Made by a program: the position numbers and the translations under genes. A DNA stretch of 64,000 bases from Solea solea (Eukaryota; Chordata; Actinopteri; Pleuronectiformes; Soleidae): the NCBI RefSeq assembly GCF_958295425.1, contig NC_081141.1:13131500-13195499 (forward strand), written 5' to 3'. The notes under the pieces are model-generated. The model was not told where the DNA came from. It did no database searches and saw only the letters and a program-made list of their open reading frames with translations. Below are positions 28,601 through 42,011 of this stretch, in pieces; position 1 is the stretch's first letter, and each line of letters opens with the position of its first letter.

Positions 28601-30809
28601 AGGCCACTTTTGTGTATTGCTTTATTAGCCTAATGATCACTACAGTTTACACCAATGTTATGCTCACATACAATTCAAAATTAATTAATTAATCTTGCCC
28701 TATTTGTCTTATGATGTTTTGCTCCTGTCCTGGCATTCCCCTCTTGAATGAGGCTCAACAAAATGTCAACAAAACTCTTGGATATCAGTCTCGAAACAGC
28801 TGCTCGGTCTGTGTGGGTTAAAAATATTCAAGCACAGTCTCTGGTAGAGGTTGAATTCTTCAAAACATTACAGCACGTCCACTACTACCCAAATATCCAG
28901 GATGTGTCCATTGGCACATAATATCGTCATCAGTCCATCACATCGTCAAACCTTTCCACAGTGGACATTCAGACACCATGCCACGTACATGTCTTACCGT
29001 TGCCTACATTTACCAATGAGTGTATTTGAAAGAAATGTCTAGCAAATAAAGGAATAACTCGGATGTGATGAACACATCTGTCAGCAAACACAAGGACTTG
29101 GGAGCAGCTAAAAGGGTCGATTCAGTCCACACTACTCAAAGCTGATGCTGGAGAGCCACTGCAAAAGGTTGTGGCAAGATGCTTTTTTTGTTTTCAACAA
29201 CAGAGGAGCATCGTACAGAAAAGAAAACATCTTAGTTTGGTAATTTTATATATTGGACGGGGTTGTATGTGTTTGTATTCAGATTTATGAAAGCAGGCAG
29301 GACAGACGGAGAGTTTCCACTACTGCTGCAGCTGCAGCAGCTTCCCTGCTGCTGAGTTCAAGTTTCTGGCCTGTTTCACCAGATGTTTCTCACTGATTTA
29401 ATAGAAAGGATAAATAAATGATGTAAAAATAAATAAATAAATAAAATAAAATAATAACAATGACAGAGAAGGTGGATGGGGAAAACAACAGGGACAATAA
29501 GAGATTTTTGTAGTTAAAAAACTGTGACCATAATACAAAAATATGAACTATGGTGGCGTTTGACCGCTCTCACCTGGTTTCCAGCTGTTTTACAGTCCCA
29601 TTCATCTGGTTGATTTTATCTTCCATGCGAGCGATAACTTCACTCTTCTGTTTAGAGCTGGCATCGGTGCTCTGAGGAACATGAGCCATGAGAGTCAAGT
29701 GGTGTCCATCCTCAAGATGATAACTTTTTTTTTTTTTTTAAATTACATTTATTCATGTGTTTTAGCAGTCCATAACTGGGGAAGGGTTAAAATCAGTGCC
29801 TTTGTTCATTATAGGTATCATTTATCTGCATTTGATTTGACAGTGAGTGGTAGTATCGGAGCAGTGGATCAAGTTTTTTTAATGCTTCAAGCTTTTTGGA
29901 AAACTGGACTCGCTTATTAAGTTTGAGTGTGTCACTTCTCATCTAAGTGGCTTCTTCAGTTATTCGCCTACAGCTAACTACTGAAAATGACTATGACCTA
30001 GATGACTTTTCCAAATGATTTTGTATCCTCTATGTGACAGTGCATGTGACTGCACAGCACTTTGGCACACACAGTGTTGTTTATGGAATTGGAAAATGAG
30101 ACCAGATATGGAATAAAACAGGCCCCTCAAATCAATTAAAATGAAGTTGCAACATTTTGAGTAAAGTGTGAGAGAATTAAACGAGACCTTTATAAGAAAT
30201 CTCAAGTAGAGGAAAGTCTGATCAAGAAAACTAAATTAAGACTATTTTCCCAGACTGAATTCTTGGACCTGGGTTCGCTGCTCTAGTACCAATCTTACTA
30301 AAATAGATATTTATTTAAATTTAAAGACAGATCAGTTATATGGTTTACTGAAGTCGATGAGTCAGAAATGTAGCGTTTACCTGCGACTTATGGGTGAGTT
30401 GTTGGTTGATGGTATGGAGGTCTTCCAGCTGATGTCTGAGCTCCACCAGAGCATCCTGCTTTTCACAAATGTCTTTCTCCAGCATCTTCATGGACAGCTC
30501 CATCTCCTGCTTCATACCGATCTGCACCTCCAGCTCCTTTTCCACATCCTGCACAGACATCACTTTTAGCTTCTTAACATGAAAACGACGAGAAATATGT
30601 GTTCACTTTAAATCCACAAAGATCGAGCGACATATCACAGAACCCGACAGAGTGAATATATCTGCTCCTTATAATTCTCCTGTGATTCTTTTCACACGTA
30701 TGGAAACAGCCAAAGAGGATGTTAGTGTCCTGACATCTTCAACTTTCTGATAAACGTTCCCTCATCCTTCTCTGGAGGACACTTACACTTTGCAACAGAA
30801 GCGTGTAAA

Positions 30810-30849
<40 letters not shown>

Positions 30850-33800
30850 AAGTCACACGGCAATAATGAAGAGCCTCAAACCCACCAATCTAAGCAGAGT
30901 TTCCTCTTTGAGCTGCTTGCGCGTTTCACCCAGAGCTTGTCCGTCTGGTGCTGAGTCACTTCTTAACGCCTGAAGAAAACATAACAAAAAAGGAATGACA
31001 ATTTTCTTTCATTACATATACACTGTATGTGGGAGAGAGTTACTTTTTAAATCAAATTTAGTTAAGGTGGTTACTGACACATTTTCCTGTGGGGTGACTG
31101 AGTCAGAAGAGATATACTTTAATCTTAAAGACCCAATCAATGCTTTTACAGTGGTAACATTAATGGATCCATGTCTGTGGTTGGAACAGTTTACAAACGG
31201 TGCCCCTGTTTCACTAAACTTAAAAACAACAACAAAAAACCTCTGGCTTTGTTTTCTGACAGGTGTCAGGGGTTATTCTACTACATTCAGAATGAATTAT
31301 CCAATGGCAAAGACATTAATGAACAAGTTAAGTAAAATGACCTAAATCAAATTGCCACTATTCACCTTTCTGGACTCCAGCTGATATGAGCTCTCCTCTT
31401 TTACTCTCTCCACATCTTCTTGTAAAGTGATGATGCGGTTATTTGCCACTGCAAGCTGTGGAAATGTAAGTCAACAAAATTGCTCTTTTAACAAATAAAT
31501 ACCTGCAGCTTTACAGTAGTGCAGAAATGATGACATTTATAATAAAAAGTAAAAGTGGAGTGGAAACTTGTTAAGGCTCACCTCTTCTGTTAGTTTTGTG
31601 TTGGACTTTTCAAGGGCGTCCACTTTGGCCTGGAGGTTATTTACAGACGCACTGAAAAGAGAGAGAAAAAACACGTTGAGTCACGGAGCCAAATGAGTGG
31701 TGAAACAAGGAGTGAGGCGAGTCGGTCACTATGACGAACCTTAAATGTCTGTTCAGCTCCTCCACGTAATTCTTCTGATCCAGAATCGCTGTGATCTGAC
31801 CATCACTGAGGGGGGGAAGGACAAAGAGAAGTCAAACACGGAAGAATTACTGTTTATCCTAGTTTTCTAATAATGCCTCTAATGCAGTTTAATAATAAAT
31901 TGCATTAGAGGCAACACTAATCTGCCATATTTTACATGTAGGTAAACCATCAACAACAAAATCTAACCTGTCAAAAAGTGCAAAAACATGTAAAAGGATG
32001 GAATATCAGTCCTGACTGTTGGCTTCACTGTAACTACTGCTCATTAGACCAGACTGTAATAAAAAAATACCTTTAGTTAAAGATCAGGAAGCAGCACTCA
32101 CCCCTCTGCACTCTTACTGCTGTGTCCACCATCTTTGAGGTACATTGAGAAATCAATCACCCCGACCTGCAGAGAAGTTATTTGAAAATTAAAATCAATG
32201 ATAACAGAGACCACATTATAGATGTTTTATAAAAGAACAAGAAGGGTGTCAACAATCACACAATTCTGTGATGTTCCTGGAAGATCCTTGAAAGTGTAGA
32301 GCGTGTTAACAGATCATATGGGAATGTATTTTAATCTAAAATGCATTCAGGTTATTAAAATGTCTTAGCAGTTAAAAAAACACAACCTGCAATTAGTGTA
32401 ACAGAAGAAGACGTTTCACTTCTTTGTGCTTAGAATACAACTGATTAGAAAGCAGATTGCAAGCTGCCAGTCATAGCAGTGATTCTGAGTTCATTCCCAA
32501 ATCTGAAACTACATTTCCTGAGTAGTAAACTGTGCTGTGGAGAGGTTTAATGTAGAAAATGAACAAATACTACACAGAGTAACACCATACACACCTCAAC
32601 ACCGTGATAAATCCCTTATGTTTGAATGTTCCCTTTGTTTTAGTGAAGTCTAACTGAAGTGAATGCAAGCGAAAGTGAAAGCAGAATAACCTGTGAGTCC
32701 AAGTCCTCTCCCTTCATACACAGGTTGGCATCAATGACATTCAGTCCGACGAGTAGTCCAGCAATGACGGCACCTTCTTCCTCCATCATCAATGCATTTG
32801 CCTCATAAAATTCACTACAGAGTGGAGATGAGGGTTTCAGTGGACAGCACGGTGGTTTCACAGAGTTCACAGAGCAATTACGAGTGGAAGGAGTCATTCC
32901 ATATTGAAATCCTGATGTCCTAATGTCAGTGTTGCCCACACTACCCAAGTAGCATGAAACATTTTCAGCTTGTATCTTGTACACAACATGCGCGCACACA
33001 CACACCTGAGCAGGTCCTTTCTGTTGATGATGGTCTTCATGTAGTCCGAGAGCTTCTTCTGCATTAAAGCCAGTCGTAACCAGGCACGGCCTCTACCTAG
33101 AGGTGTTCTGTAATCAAACAGGGACATTGGATATAAAGACACTGGAAACTAATTCACACATGATACATTAAAACAGGTGCATGCAGTATAAACAAAGGAG
33201 AAGTAATGTCGGCCAAAACATTCCCATCAATATCTTTAGGACACTGTTTTTTTGCACTAAACAAACTGTAACAATAAAAGTTATAAGTTATAACTGGGAG
33301 GTATCCGTCTGCCTTCTTTAGTAAAATTATTTAACAGACTCACTTGAGGCCAGGCAGATCTTTTACACTGGCAGTGATCTCTCCTGCCTCCGGCGTCAGC
33401 TTCTCAACCAACTCCAACGCACCCCAGAATGACTTGTTCTGCCCCAGGAAGGTCTTCTTGGCTGGTGATTGAGAGACAGCAGGGATATTTTCGTTTCAGA
33501 AAACTGGGTCATGGAGTCACCACCCACTGTGACTGACTTATATAAACACAAACCAACCAGGAAGTATTTGGGAAAGAAAACAAATAAACACTTTAACATT
33601 CCCTTTTTGGTTTTTGAATATGATGGCTGAGCATGGTTTTATAATGTATTATCTTTACACAAACTGTGGATTTTAAATGTAATCTGGAAATGAATAAATG
33701 TAAACAGTTATTACTAAACAGATGACAGTGTGTGACACCTACGTACTTTTCAAGCCATGCTTCAGACAGTGCTCCATCACGACAAAGAACTGCTGGAGAG

Positions 33801-36203
33801 GTGCATAGTCAGAGTCAAGTGTGCGTCCCAGGTTTAGAGCAGACTCAATCAGGCCCTTGATGCTCAGTTTGGCCATGTTCATCAAGTTAAGCCTTTCGAT
33901 GGCAATGGGATCCTTAGGATCTAAAGAAGGACAAAAAAAAAAAACACAACAAAAAGTTCATTGAACTCCTCGTATAGATGACACAGACAGTGATCAAGCA
34001 GCAGGAATGAATTTTGAGCTAAACATATCCACAACTGAGTCAGACTTTACAACAAAAATCAATGTTTCCAGGAAGCAAAAGTAAAGTAAAAATACTGTAC
34101 AAGGTGATAAACAAAACAGCTTTTTAACAAGTTCAAAAAGAAGAGAATTCATTTTGATCATAAAATAGTGTCATCTTGGAGTCTGAAACATGAGACTGAC
34201 TGGCTACAATAAACACTTCATTCTTGGCCTGATCCATCTATACATGAAGGCCAAATGCATTATTTATGGAAGCTCATGGCAGAGGCTTTTAGTCGAGGAT
34301 TTCTGCTGGATCGTACCATCCTACAGCATTTGTTAACATTGTTACATGTTTAAACATATTGGTAAACATTCTGTCCGTAGTTTAGTATTTGAATATCTGA
34401 CAGACAAACAGAAGATAACAAACACAAAAATGTGATATATTGATGTAAAATGGTGTAAATCTCGATCAGGCCTGTTTAAATAACAGTAATAGGACAGCAC
34501 TAAATACATCGATTACTAGATTAATCGGCAACTATTATAATTATCGATTAAGTGGTTTGTGTGGGTTTTTTTAAACAAACAACATTCAGCTTCATAAATG
34601 TTAGTATCTTCTGGTTTCTTCGCTCCATACAACAAATAAATCATTAAAACTTAATAATTTTGGTAACATTTGAGAACATCATGATTTCAAATTCGACAAT
34701 CAACATGTTTCAATATTTTGTGATATTTTATGGACCAAACAACTAATAATTTACTAGAGAAAATAATTAATTGTTAATTGCAGCACTATACAGTACTGAA
34801 TGTGGAATATTCCATTTTTTGTTCTGTTCCATTACAAATGTAATTACAAATGTATTTTCGAGACTGGTCTCACTGTATAACATGCAATAATAATATTAAT
34901 TCTTTATTGATCATAATTATTATTGAGTGCTTTAGATGTTGTGAAGTGAATTTCCAGATTTAAACAAACATTAGAAATGAACAAATCTTGTTGGTTATCA
35001 ACAAGTTCTCGTAAATTTGCATTTCTAAAAACTCTGAAGGGGAAATAAAATAAAACTTTCCATTAGCTCAGGTTTAGTTGGCTTCTCACAAGGATGTGTG
35101 CAAGACCAAGTACCAAAAAAGTGAACTCAAAATAAATGGCAAATGTCACTTAAAACAGTTGAAATAGTTCTGCAGCGAGCCAGACAGTTTCAGTACAACA
35201 GGTCAACTCACTGCCAAAGTAAATATCTAACATCACTTTAATTAACACAATAATCTGCCACACAATATAAGAGTTCATCTTACAAGGTTTAGTGACTATC
35301 TGTTAATTATCATCTGTAATATTACACTTGATCTTCTTCTGAGCTTGAGGTTAAAGAGCTGCAGTGATGAATTTGCCAGCAGGAAAAGACTGATTTGCTC
35401 CTTTTATTATGAAGACTGTGGACCTGCCTGCAACAAAAGAGAAGGTGTGGCAAGAGATAAGGATTGCATTTGACAACATCTGTTGTGAAGAGTAGCATAC
35501 AACAGTGTGTACTGTGTTCTCAATAAAAGCTAAAACACAGTAAACGGTGTGGAAAATGTGCTCACTGTCAATATTTAAATATATGGATTCAGCTGCTTCA
35601 TCCAATCTGGTCTGTGACAAAATAAAAAAACAAAAACATTCGACCAAAAACAAAGATAAATCCTATGTCTTCAGCAACTGTAATATTTCCAAGAAGCACA
35701 GAAAACTGGCAATAAATATTATTACTCGAGTACCTGCTATAAATTCGATTTACTCCAAACTCATACATTCTCAAATCAACCAACACTTCCGGGTTGCTTT
35801 GTCGCCCATCCCCGTCTTATTTCCAAACAACGTCATCCTGCTGTGTGATGCTGCTCAAAACCTCTCGCCTGAAATCCATCATGACACAGCTCGAATCGGG
35901 CAAATGACCACAGTTGACAGGGTGAAATGTACATCGTCTGGGGACCTTGTGCACCACCACGCCCTAACAGAGATCACACAGTGCCCACACGTATCCTCGG
36001 ACACCAAGTTAATCCACTACATTACCTTCATGGGCTGGCTCTGGGTCTGGTGTGAGGGAGATGTCATTGAGCTCACGAAGACAAAGCCACTCGCCATCGA
36101 CAGACACGCGAAAGTTGCAGAGATAAATGGTCTCCCGGGCAGCCTGGGTGATCTTGTCGGTGGTGGGAGTCGGGGTTTCGCTCTGTGGTGTCAGATCAGA
36201 CAT
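25614..36203 (-). CDS. rufy3: rufy3 (RUN and FYVE domain containing 3), complete, short first exon
   Basis: Adaptor that in mammals acts in neuronal polarity and in lysosome and dynein-linked transport. Eighteen coding exons on the minus strand: 36203-36026, 33920-33747, 33461-33344, 33107-33006, 32814-32691, 32166-32102, 31805-31740, 31651-31582, 31455-31366, 30969-30886, 30548-30381, 29671-29574, 28443-28324, 27792-27669, 27584-27499, 27400-27373, 26804-26730 and 25757-25614. All phases join: 1,914 nt, 637 aa. The start [20 protein letters not shown] closely matches mammalian RUFY3. The RUN domain covers about 75-225 ([43 protein letters not shown]). A long coiled coil follows (about 250-545, including [20 protein letters not shown]). 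The last two exons encode a FYVE-like zinc module ([25 protein letters not shown]). This is the long, FYVE-bearing isoform layout. A second first exon lies upstream (39056-39311). RUFY2 is less likely given the start and the grsf1 neighbour. Confidence 0.95.
25938..26490. mobile_element. MITE with long imperfect inverted ends, in rufy3 intron 17
   Basis: The left arm (tttttccactatgatcccag to about 26030) and right arm (about 26390-26486, ending agtcgagccggtggaacacg) are imperfect inverted repeats of roughly 90 bp. Both include ttccacta/tagtggaa, tggcatggtt/aaccatgccg and agtacct/ggtact blocks. The sequence type is common in fish. No coding sequence; superfamily not assigned. Confidence 0.6.
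28444..29573. other. rufy3 intron 12: nothing recognised
   Basis: AT-rich intron sequence with a short (AAAT)n-type tract near 29430-29450 and no exon-like frame on either strand that joins the rufy3 phases. Confidence 0.5.
30812..30844. repeat. (CA)n microsatellite
   Basis: Pure CA run in rufy3 intron 10. Confidence 0.95.
34497..34790. mobile_element. tcgatta-type hAT MITE in rufy3 intron 1
   Basis: The left part (agcactaaatacatcgattac, gattaatcggcaac, attatcgattaagtgg) and right part (gagaaaataattaattg, ttaattgcagcact) are degenerate inverted ends of a MITE family common in fish (consensus ends near agtgctgcaattaac). It lies between the short rufy3 first exon and exon 2. A related fragment may lie at about 4380-4480. 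Confidence 0.5.
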
Positions 36204-36583
36204 GATGACTCAGCTGATGTGAGGCAAAACCAACACCACCGGGGGAAAAAGGCGCAGCAGAGTTTTATTCCAGGAACCAGTGAAGGCGCACGAAAAAACA
36301 ACAGGTCCAGGAAAGGAAGAAATCAGAGTGGATGAAAGAGCATCAACACAAAAGGGAGAACAGGCCAAGATGGGGGAAGGCCTTTAGCAGCAGCTTTTAG
36401 CAGGTGCTGCGTTTCCTCCTCTTTATGTCTGCATCCCTCTCTCCTCCTTGCTACAACTGAGTGGAATACGCTGCCTTCTCCTTCGCCACCTCCTCCTCCT
36501 TTTCTTTGACCTCCTGTTATCCCTTTTGTGCAGACAGGGGTTTTATAATGCAAGAGCAGCGTGCTGGGGGGAAAAAAAAAAAT

Positions 36584-37394
36584 CACACAGCCCTCCTCTG
36601 ATCAGCTTCACACCGGTTCACTCTGATTGGACTGCCTGTGCACCGCAGTGAATGCACTGGGTGGGTGTAGACCAAGATGGCTGACAGTAGTGCTGGGTAC
36701 AGCAACACACTAGTCACGTGAGCAGATGGTGCATGCGTAAAAAAAAAGAAGGGGGTGGGGGTGGGGGGTCCCAAGAGTGCTCAACCAATGCTAATAATGC
36801 AGCAGAGAACTCATCAGTCTTCCAAACATCAACAGCCTCCCCTGACGTGAAACAGATGCCTCTTATTTTGAAAACACAATTATTGAACAGCCTGCAGCAA
36901 CACAGCAAAACACCAACAGCAAAATGGGCAATTATGCCAAATATCCTGGATGTAAATGGCTATTGTGCCAATTCAATTTCTATGTCGGGGTGCCAAGTGT
37001 AAAATTTCTAGTTTTTAATTTCCAAAAACATAAGAAACATTAACACACAGATTTTGGTTTGGTGCAGCAGAGGTAGTTAAGGGTTGCGCTCAGTATCCTG
37101 AAATCACATTACTCATATTTAAATTGTTTAACTGCCCAACTGAAAAAATAAATCAAGTTTATTGGGGAAATAAAAAGCTGTCAGAAGACGCAGCAAAAGT
37201 CAGTATTTAGGTTCCATCTCACTATGTGTTTGGTTGTAAGCAAAGCACATCTAAATGACTGCTATGTGTAGAGTGAAAGGTATTTTGTGAAGCTAATTTA
37301 ATAATGCTAATACATTTCATTAATAGGCACCTTTTAGCACTCAAGGACACAGAATAGTGAATAAAGAAAAGTACAAAAAAAAACAATAAAAAAA
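36584..37394. other. Spacer upstream of the short rufy3 first exon
   Basis: DNA between the two rufy3 first exons. The part next to the short exon (36204-36600) is relatively GC-rich and probably holds its 5' UTR and promoter. No further exon was recognised. Confidence 0.45.
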
Positions 37395-37660
37395 GGTTAC
37401 AGTGCAATTGAGATCACAGAAAGAAAGCAATCTTAAACTGATGCATTTGGGTGTGGATTTAAAGAGTGGAAGTGAAATAATATTTCTTCGTTCAGCTGGT
37501 AGTGAGTTCCAGAGCATGGTGGTGAAACAGTTGGAGGGGACAGTCAAGTGGATGGAGGGGTTGATCTTAAGGGTACAAGAGGGAGCGGCAACATTGAGGA
37601 GGTTGGACAGATATAGGATGGTATTGAATACAGAAGTACTGGGGATAAAACTTTAATGAG
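37395..37660. repeat. Probable dispersed repeat
   Basis: Contains gtgagttccagagcatggtg and a gttggacagatataggat-type ending. I recognise this phrasing from common fish interspersed repeats. The 84-codon plus-strand frame across it is read-through, not a gene. Confidence 0.35.
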
Positions 37661-37974
37661 CTATTGATTCTAATGTCACTGTGTTAATGCAAAGTAATTT
37701 CTTGAAATGTTATTATTACCTGACTACCTCAAGTCAGGTAATAATTACCTGTCTAGGGGGTTCCCTCGCCTTTTGTCCAAGATTAATAATTTGTACAACA
37801 AGTGGGATACTTGAAGTAAAGAAAGACGAATGCGACTAATCCAAGAGCTGTGAAAGAAATGGTGCATGGCTAAAAAGTAAATGTTAAAATCTACTTTCAT
37901 AAACAGTCTGTAATGATTATTAATATGATGATATTTACATTACTGATGTGATCCACACACTATGTGCTGGGCAA

Positions 37975-38160
37975 GACGCTTAGTCTTCTTGGGCTCCTGG
38001 TGGCGGTCGGCATATGAGATGTGTATGAGATGTGGAATAGAAAAATGCTGCACATGGATGCACAGTGGGAATGTGAGTGGATGCGGGTGAATGGCAAACT
38101 ACAATATATAGAGATTAAAGTGGTTATCGAGACTAGAAAGGTGCTATATAAACACAGCCA
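37975..38160 (+). repeat. Retroposon 3'-tail-like repeat
   Basis: Ends with gactagaaaggtgctatata, a close match to the gactagaaaagcgctatataaa tail shared by several fish non-LTR retroposons and SINEs. The region before it (ggatgcacagtgggaatgtg) fits the same family. Confidence 0.45.
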
Positions 38161-39055
38161 TGACTCAGAACAAAACACATGCATCACAACCACAAATACA
38201 AAACTGCAACCACAGGATTTTAAACATTTCAGCTTGAAAGAAAATAATAAATTATTACTGATCAAAGATATCCAAGTTCATGTAATCAATTGCTTTTTGC
38301 AGTTTTAGACCATATAGACCTTTACCAACCTTTTAACAAATGAATGCAAGGTTCTTTTGCTTTGACATGTTTGCCAGAGGTATTCAAGACACACACCCTG
38401 ACATAATCTCCATAATTTTAACAATATTTACACGCAAAATGTGTACAAAAGTTAAAGAAATAGTGAATAATAAATACTAGGTTTGGTTGACCCCACATGA
38501 CCCTTGAGGTGATGATTAGATTTATTGACAGGTATGTCAAAACCTATGGGAAACTGTTTTAACATTTAAAAGCTATAACAAATTATATCTAAATGAATAA
38601 GGATAAAGTGGTAAAAATCGATGGATGGAATATTTCAGGTACTCAATTGTTCCATTTATGAGTATGGTTTTGTCATTAAATATCTTGAATTAAATTGTTT
38701 CGAGTCAGAATTTTGTTGTAGAATCTCTCACTAGCACTATGACTGAGCTTTTTTTTATTATTATTAATTACACCACACGCTTCGTTTACATTCGCTGTTT
38801 CAATTGATAGAAAATAGCTGATGACAATTTTAAATTAGCTGTATTTTTACTCTTTCTAATCTGATCTGTTTCCAGACTGTAGAGGTTTCCTTCAGTCATG
38901 AGGAAGGAGGGAGCTGCTTGTTTAGGGACACTCCAAAGTTAGCTAATTATATTAGCAAGCTAGCCACGCTCATAGTCACTAACATATGGTGGGATTTTGA
39001 ACATTCAGGCTGATAAAGAGATTCATATTGTTTCCAGTCATTTATTTGCACTTAC

Positions 39056-39311
39056 TTTTGCGCTTCGACTCGATTCGTTCAATCTTGAAATCGTACTGTC
39101 GAAGTAAAGTAGGGGACAGTGACCCAGTCTGCCCAAACCTCACGCTCGATGAGTTTAAAGCCTCCTTGAAGTAAATCACTGAGGTCGGGGAGAGAGTGTC
39201 ATCTGGACTGTCAGTATGTCCGTTTTCATCCGAGGAATTCTGTGTCCCAGAACTTTTTACAGCCTCAGAAGAGGACTGCAGAGGCATATCTCCCGTGTCC
39301 CGCTCCGCCAT
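39056..39311 (-). CDS. rufy3: rufy3 alternative upstream first exon
   Basis: The ATG at 39311 opens 85 codons plus one base, ending at a GTAAG donor after 39056. The peptide starts MAERDTGDMPLQSSSEAV, is Ser-rich, and ends with VIYFKEALN, SVRFGQTGSLSPTLLRQYDF and KIERIESKRK. Exon phase is 1, identical to the 36203-36026 first exon, so it can splice onto the same exon 2 (33920) to read ...[13 protein letters not shown]. That would give a 663-aa protein in place of 637. It lies about 2.85 kb upstream of the short exon, and its flank (39312-39620) is CpG-rich. Alternative first exons are known for RUFY3. That this is one of them is inferred from strand, position and phase. A separate small gene is the alternative, but no other partner exon was found. 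Confidence 0.75.
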
Positions 39312-39583
39312 CCTCCTCCTTTTCTCCGGGTCAAATTCACTTCATGTGACCGGCTGTAACTGCTGCTGCTGCTGGACTGTTGTGTCAGCGGTCAGCTAAC
39401 TATGAGCAGTTAGCTGCTGCCCCCGTGCACAGTAGTGGTGAACAGCAGTTAACGAAATAATCCACTTAGTCCAAAATATCTCCAGTAATTACTCCGCCTT
39501 TCGTCCTCCTCCTGCCCCAGACAGCCTCCTCATGACCCGGAAATAGCTATGTAATAGCATTTTAGGGGAATCTATCGCTAATT

Positions 39584-39591
39584 TCGCGAGA
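39584..39591. promoter_or_regulatory. TCGCGAGA promoter element, CpG-rich region
   Basis: The tcgcgaga in atttcgcgagagtttccgcg matches the core of the TCTCGCGAGA element found in many vertebrate CpG-island promoters. It is 273 bp upstream of the rufy3 upstream-exon ATG, inside a CpG-rich stretch (39300-39620), and supports a real promoter here. Confidence 0.5.
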
Positions 39592-39810
39592 GTTTCCGCG
39601 CCGTGTCAACGTTCCTACACACCACCAGAGACTGTGTCAATGAACAAGATTGGACACAAGTAGAGGATCTTTGACTGAGGATAATCCCAAAAGTTCCCAC
39701 AATTCATTGCGCTAAACGTTGGCGGACTCGGAGTTCTTTCGTATATTAGACTCTCTGTTGAACACACCTTTATCCGTTACTACTTGGATCCACAGTGTCC
39801 AATTTGCACT

Positions 39811-39813
39811 TTT

Positions 39814-39844
<31 letters not shown>
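39811..39844. repeat. (CTTT)n microsatellite
   Basis: Tetranucleotide run just outside the rufy3 upstream promoter. Confidence 0.95.
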
Positions 39845-39945
39845 ACATAGTACATATGTAGCAGAACTGCTACATGTGTACTACCACATAATGTCCGACA
39901 GGGGGAGCTACAAGACTAAGGACATAGACTATGACCATGAGACTA

Positions 39946-41361
39946 CAGTTTTTCTCAGTCGTTTTGGTGCTTTTCTCAGATCAGAATGAAAATTCTCATA
40001 ACTATTAGTTCAACCTCCACAACATTTAGTCATTTGTGCACATCATAGTAGCAATTTCTCCTTCCTCTGAACAAATTGCCAATGCTTTTGGACATGTATC
40101 AGTTGCTTTCATACAATTCTCTGCTGTTTTTAACATTATCATTTTGCTTATGTCATGTCAGTCAAAATGAACTATACTTATGGATGCTGAATAGTCGTTC
40201 CCAATAAAACTAATAATCTTCATTTCATTGCTTGAGTCATTACATACAAAATTGTCGAACTAGTTATCAAATTCTGTCAAGAAAATGTTATACCTTTCTT
40301 TATCCTTTTTTTCCTGGAAATCTCCTCCGAAATTGAACAATTGATCTCAGGTGAACTTCAGCTTTCACTCACAAGGAGGTGTAACCAATGACAAGCCACT
40401 AGTTCACGGTCACTCAGGGAGGAATCCCATGAACCCTCACTTGGCAAGCATATGTGAACCGAGCAGGACAAAGTGTCTACCATTTCTACAATTCTGTGAC
40501 ACAGAAATGGAAGGTCAGCATCGTGGAAGAGGGGTGAGGATGCGGTGAGGAAGGGGAAGGGGACAAAACAGGGGAAGAGGGAGAAGAGGCCAAATACATA
40601 GGCAGATTCCTAATGAAATTAGGGCTACAGTTGTGGCCCATGTTGTCAATCACAGTCTCACAATGGCTGAGGCTGGTTGGAGGGTGCAACCAAATGTTGG
40701 AAGAACCACTGTGAATTCAATCATTCAAACATTTGATAGGGAGAACAGGTATGTATAGTACTGGACAGTAATTACTCTGCACCACATAGGATTGAATGAC
40801 AACCTCGCATTTGTGCACAAACGGGTGTTTCTTATGTTTGTTCTAAATAAGTGACTGTAGTGTATTTTTCTTTTGCACAATCCTGCAGAATTGCAAAGAG
40901 CATATACAGTAAAAATGTGAAACGTACGTATTCAGTGTCTTGTATTCATTTACTCCCCTAACTACAGCAATGTGTAACTTTACTGTAGTTTTCAAATGAC
41001 TGTACAAGTAGTGTATAGTGCTGTCTTGAGCATTTTCAGGTAGTGTCACCGAGTTCTGACCTTTTTTTGCATTGGAAAACACTGAGAGAATAAACTGTCA
41101 TAATGAAAACTTGACAAAGCCATTTGACTCTTGTGCATAAACGACGGTGTCAAGACTTCTCATTTTGATGACACTGGCAGTTTCATTGACATGAATACTT
41201 GCTTTTGAGGAATGGACTATTCATTTTGAGCAAGTGACGTGCTTTTGCAGGTTATCCACTAGGTTTTGCAGTTTGCACTAATTGTTTTGAGAAATGCACT
41301 AACTGCTGTGCAAATGTTAATAGTGATGTGAGAAAAGCACCAAAGCGGCTGAGAAAAACTG
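39946..41361 (+). mobile_element. 1,416-bp ISRm11-like (IS630/Tc1-mariner group) element, defective
   Basis: Terminal inverted repeats of 33 bp with two mismatches (left begins cagtttttctcag, right ends ctgagaaaaactg), flanked by TA at 39944-39945 and 41362-41363. At 40609-40750 one frame reads HVVNHSLTMAEAGWRVQPN and then TTVNSIIQTFDRENR. This resembles the N-terminal helix-turn-helix of ISRm11-like transposases found in fish genomes. The catalytic DDE part is not intact, so the element is dead or non-autonomous. Confidence 0.8.
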
Positions 41362-42011
41362 TAACTCAAGGCTGGAAATCAAACTGCAGGCAAAATACCT
41401 GTCATGTGTTCAGTTTTATAACCCAAAAGACAGTAAACCAGTTCAGTACCACTGTAGCATTAGCCATCATGAAATACTATAATTGTGAATAAGTAATTGT
41501 GAGTTTATTATGTATGTCTGAAGGGATTTACCAGGGTGAAACATAACTGAAACATGAATACTAAAACACCAACTAATTTAGTTGGTTCTCAGACTCAGAG
41601 TAATGCTGACACCCTGTGGTCACATAAATGACAACACAAACCACATTGAATGCACCTTAGGCACACAACAAATTGTCCTTAACATATGCCAGCCGGTTAC
41701 AGAACAACACGTACAAATGACACAGCAAGAAGAGTAAAACACTAGACATAAGAGAAAATGATCAAGAAAACAAATTGGGACAGAGAATAGATAAGAACAC
41801 AAGAATAACACATTTAAAGGATAATAAACACATTAACACAATTAAAAAGTAAGTTAAAATAAGAGAGAGGGCAAAAACAAAATGTGATGCTATTATTGTA
41901 TTATTATTAGTAATATTATTACTATTTAGATAAATGACAAAATAATACTATATAAATATCACAACCGATGTAGAACCATCCTGACAGAAATTAAATAGTT
42001 TTACATTACAC

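Noticed and set aside
35547..36335. 262-codon plus-strand open frame, the longest in the window
   Set aside because: Its right half is antisense to the rufy3 short first exon (36203-36026), and its left half is AT-rich intron with no motif or splice partner. Best read as a shadow.
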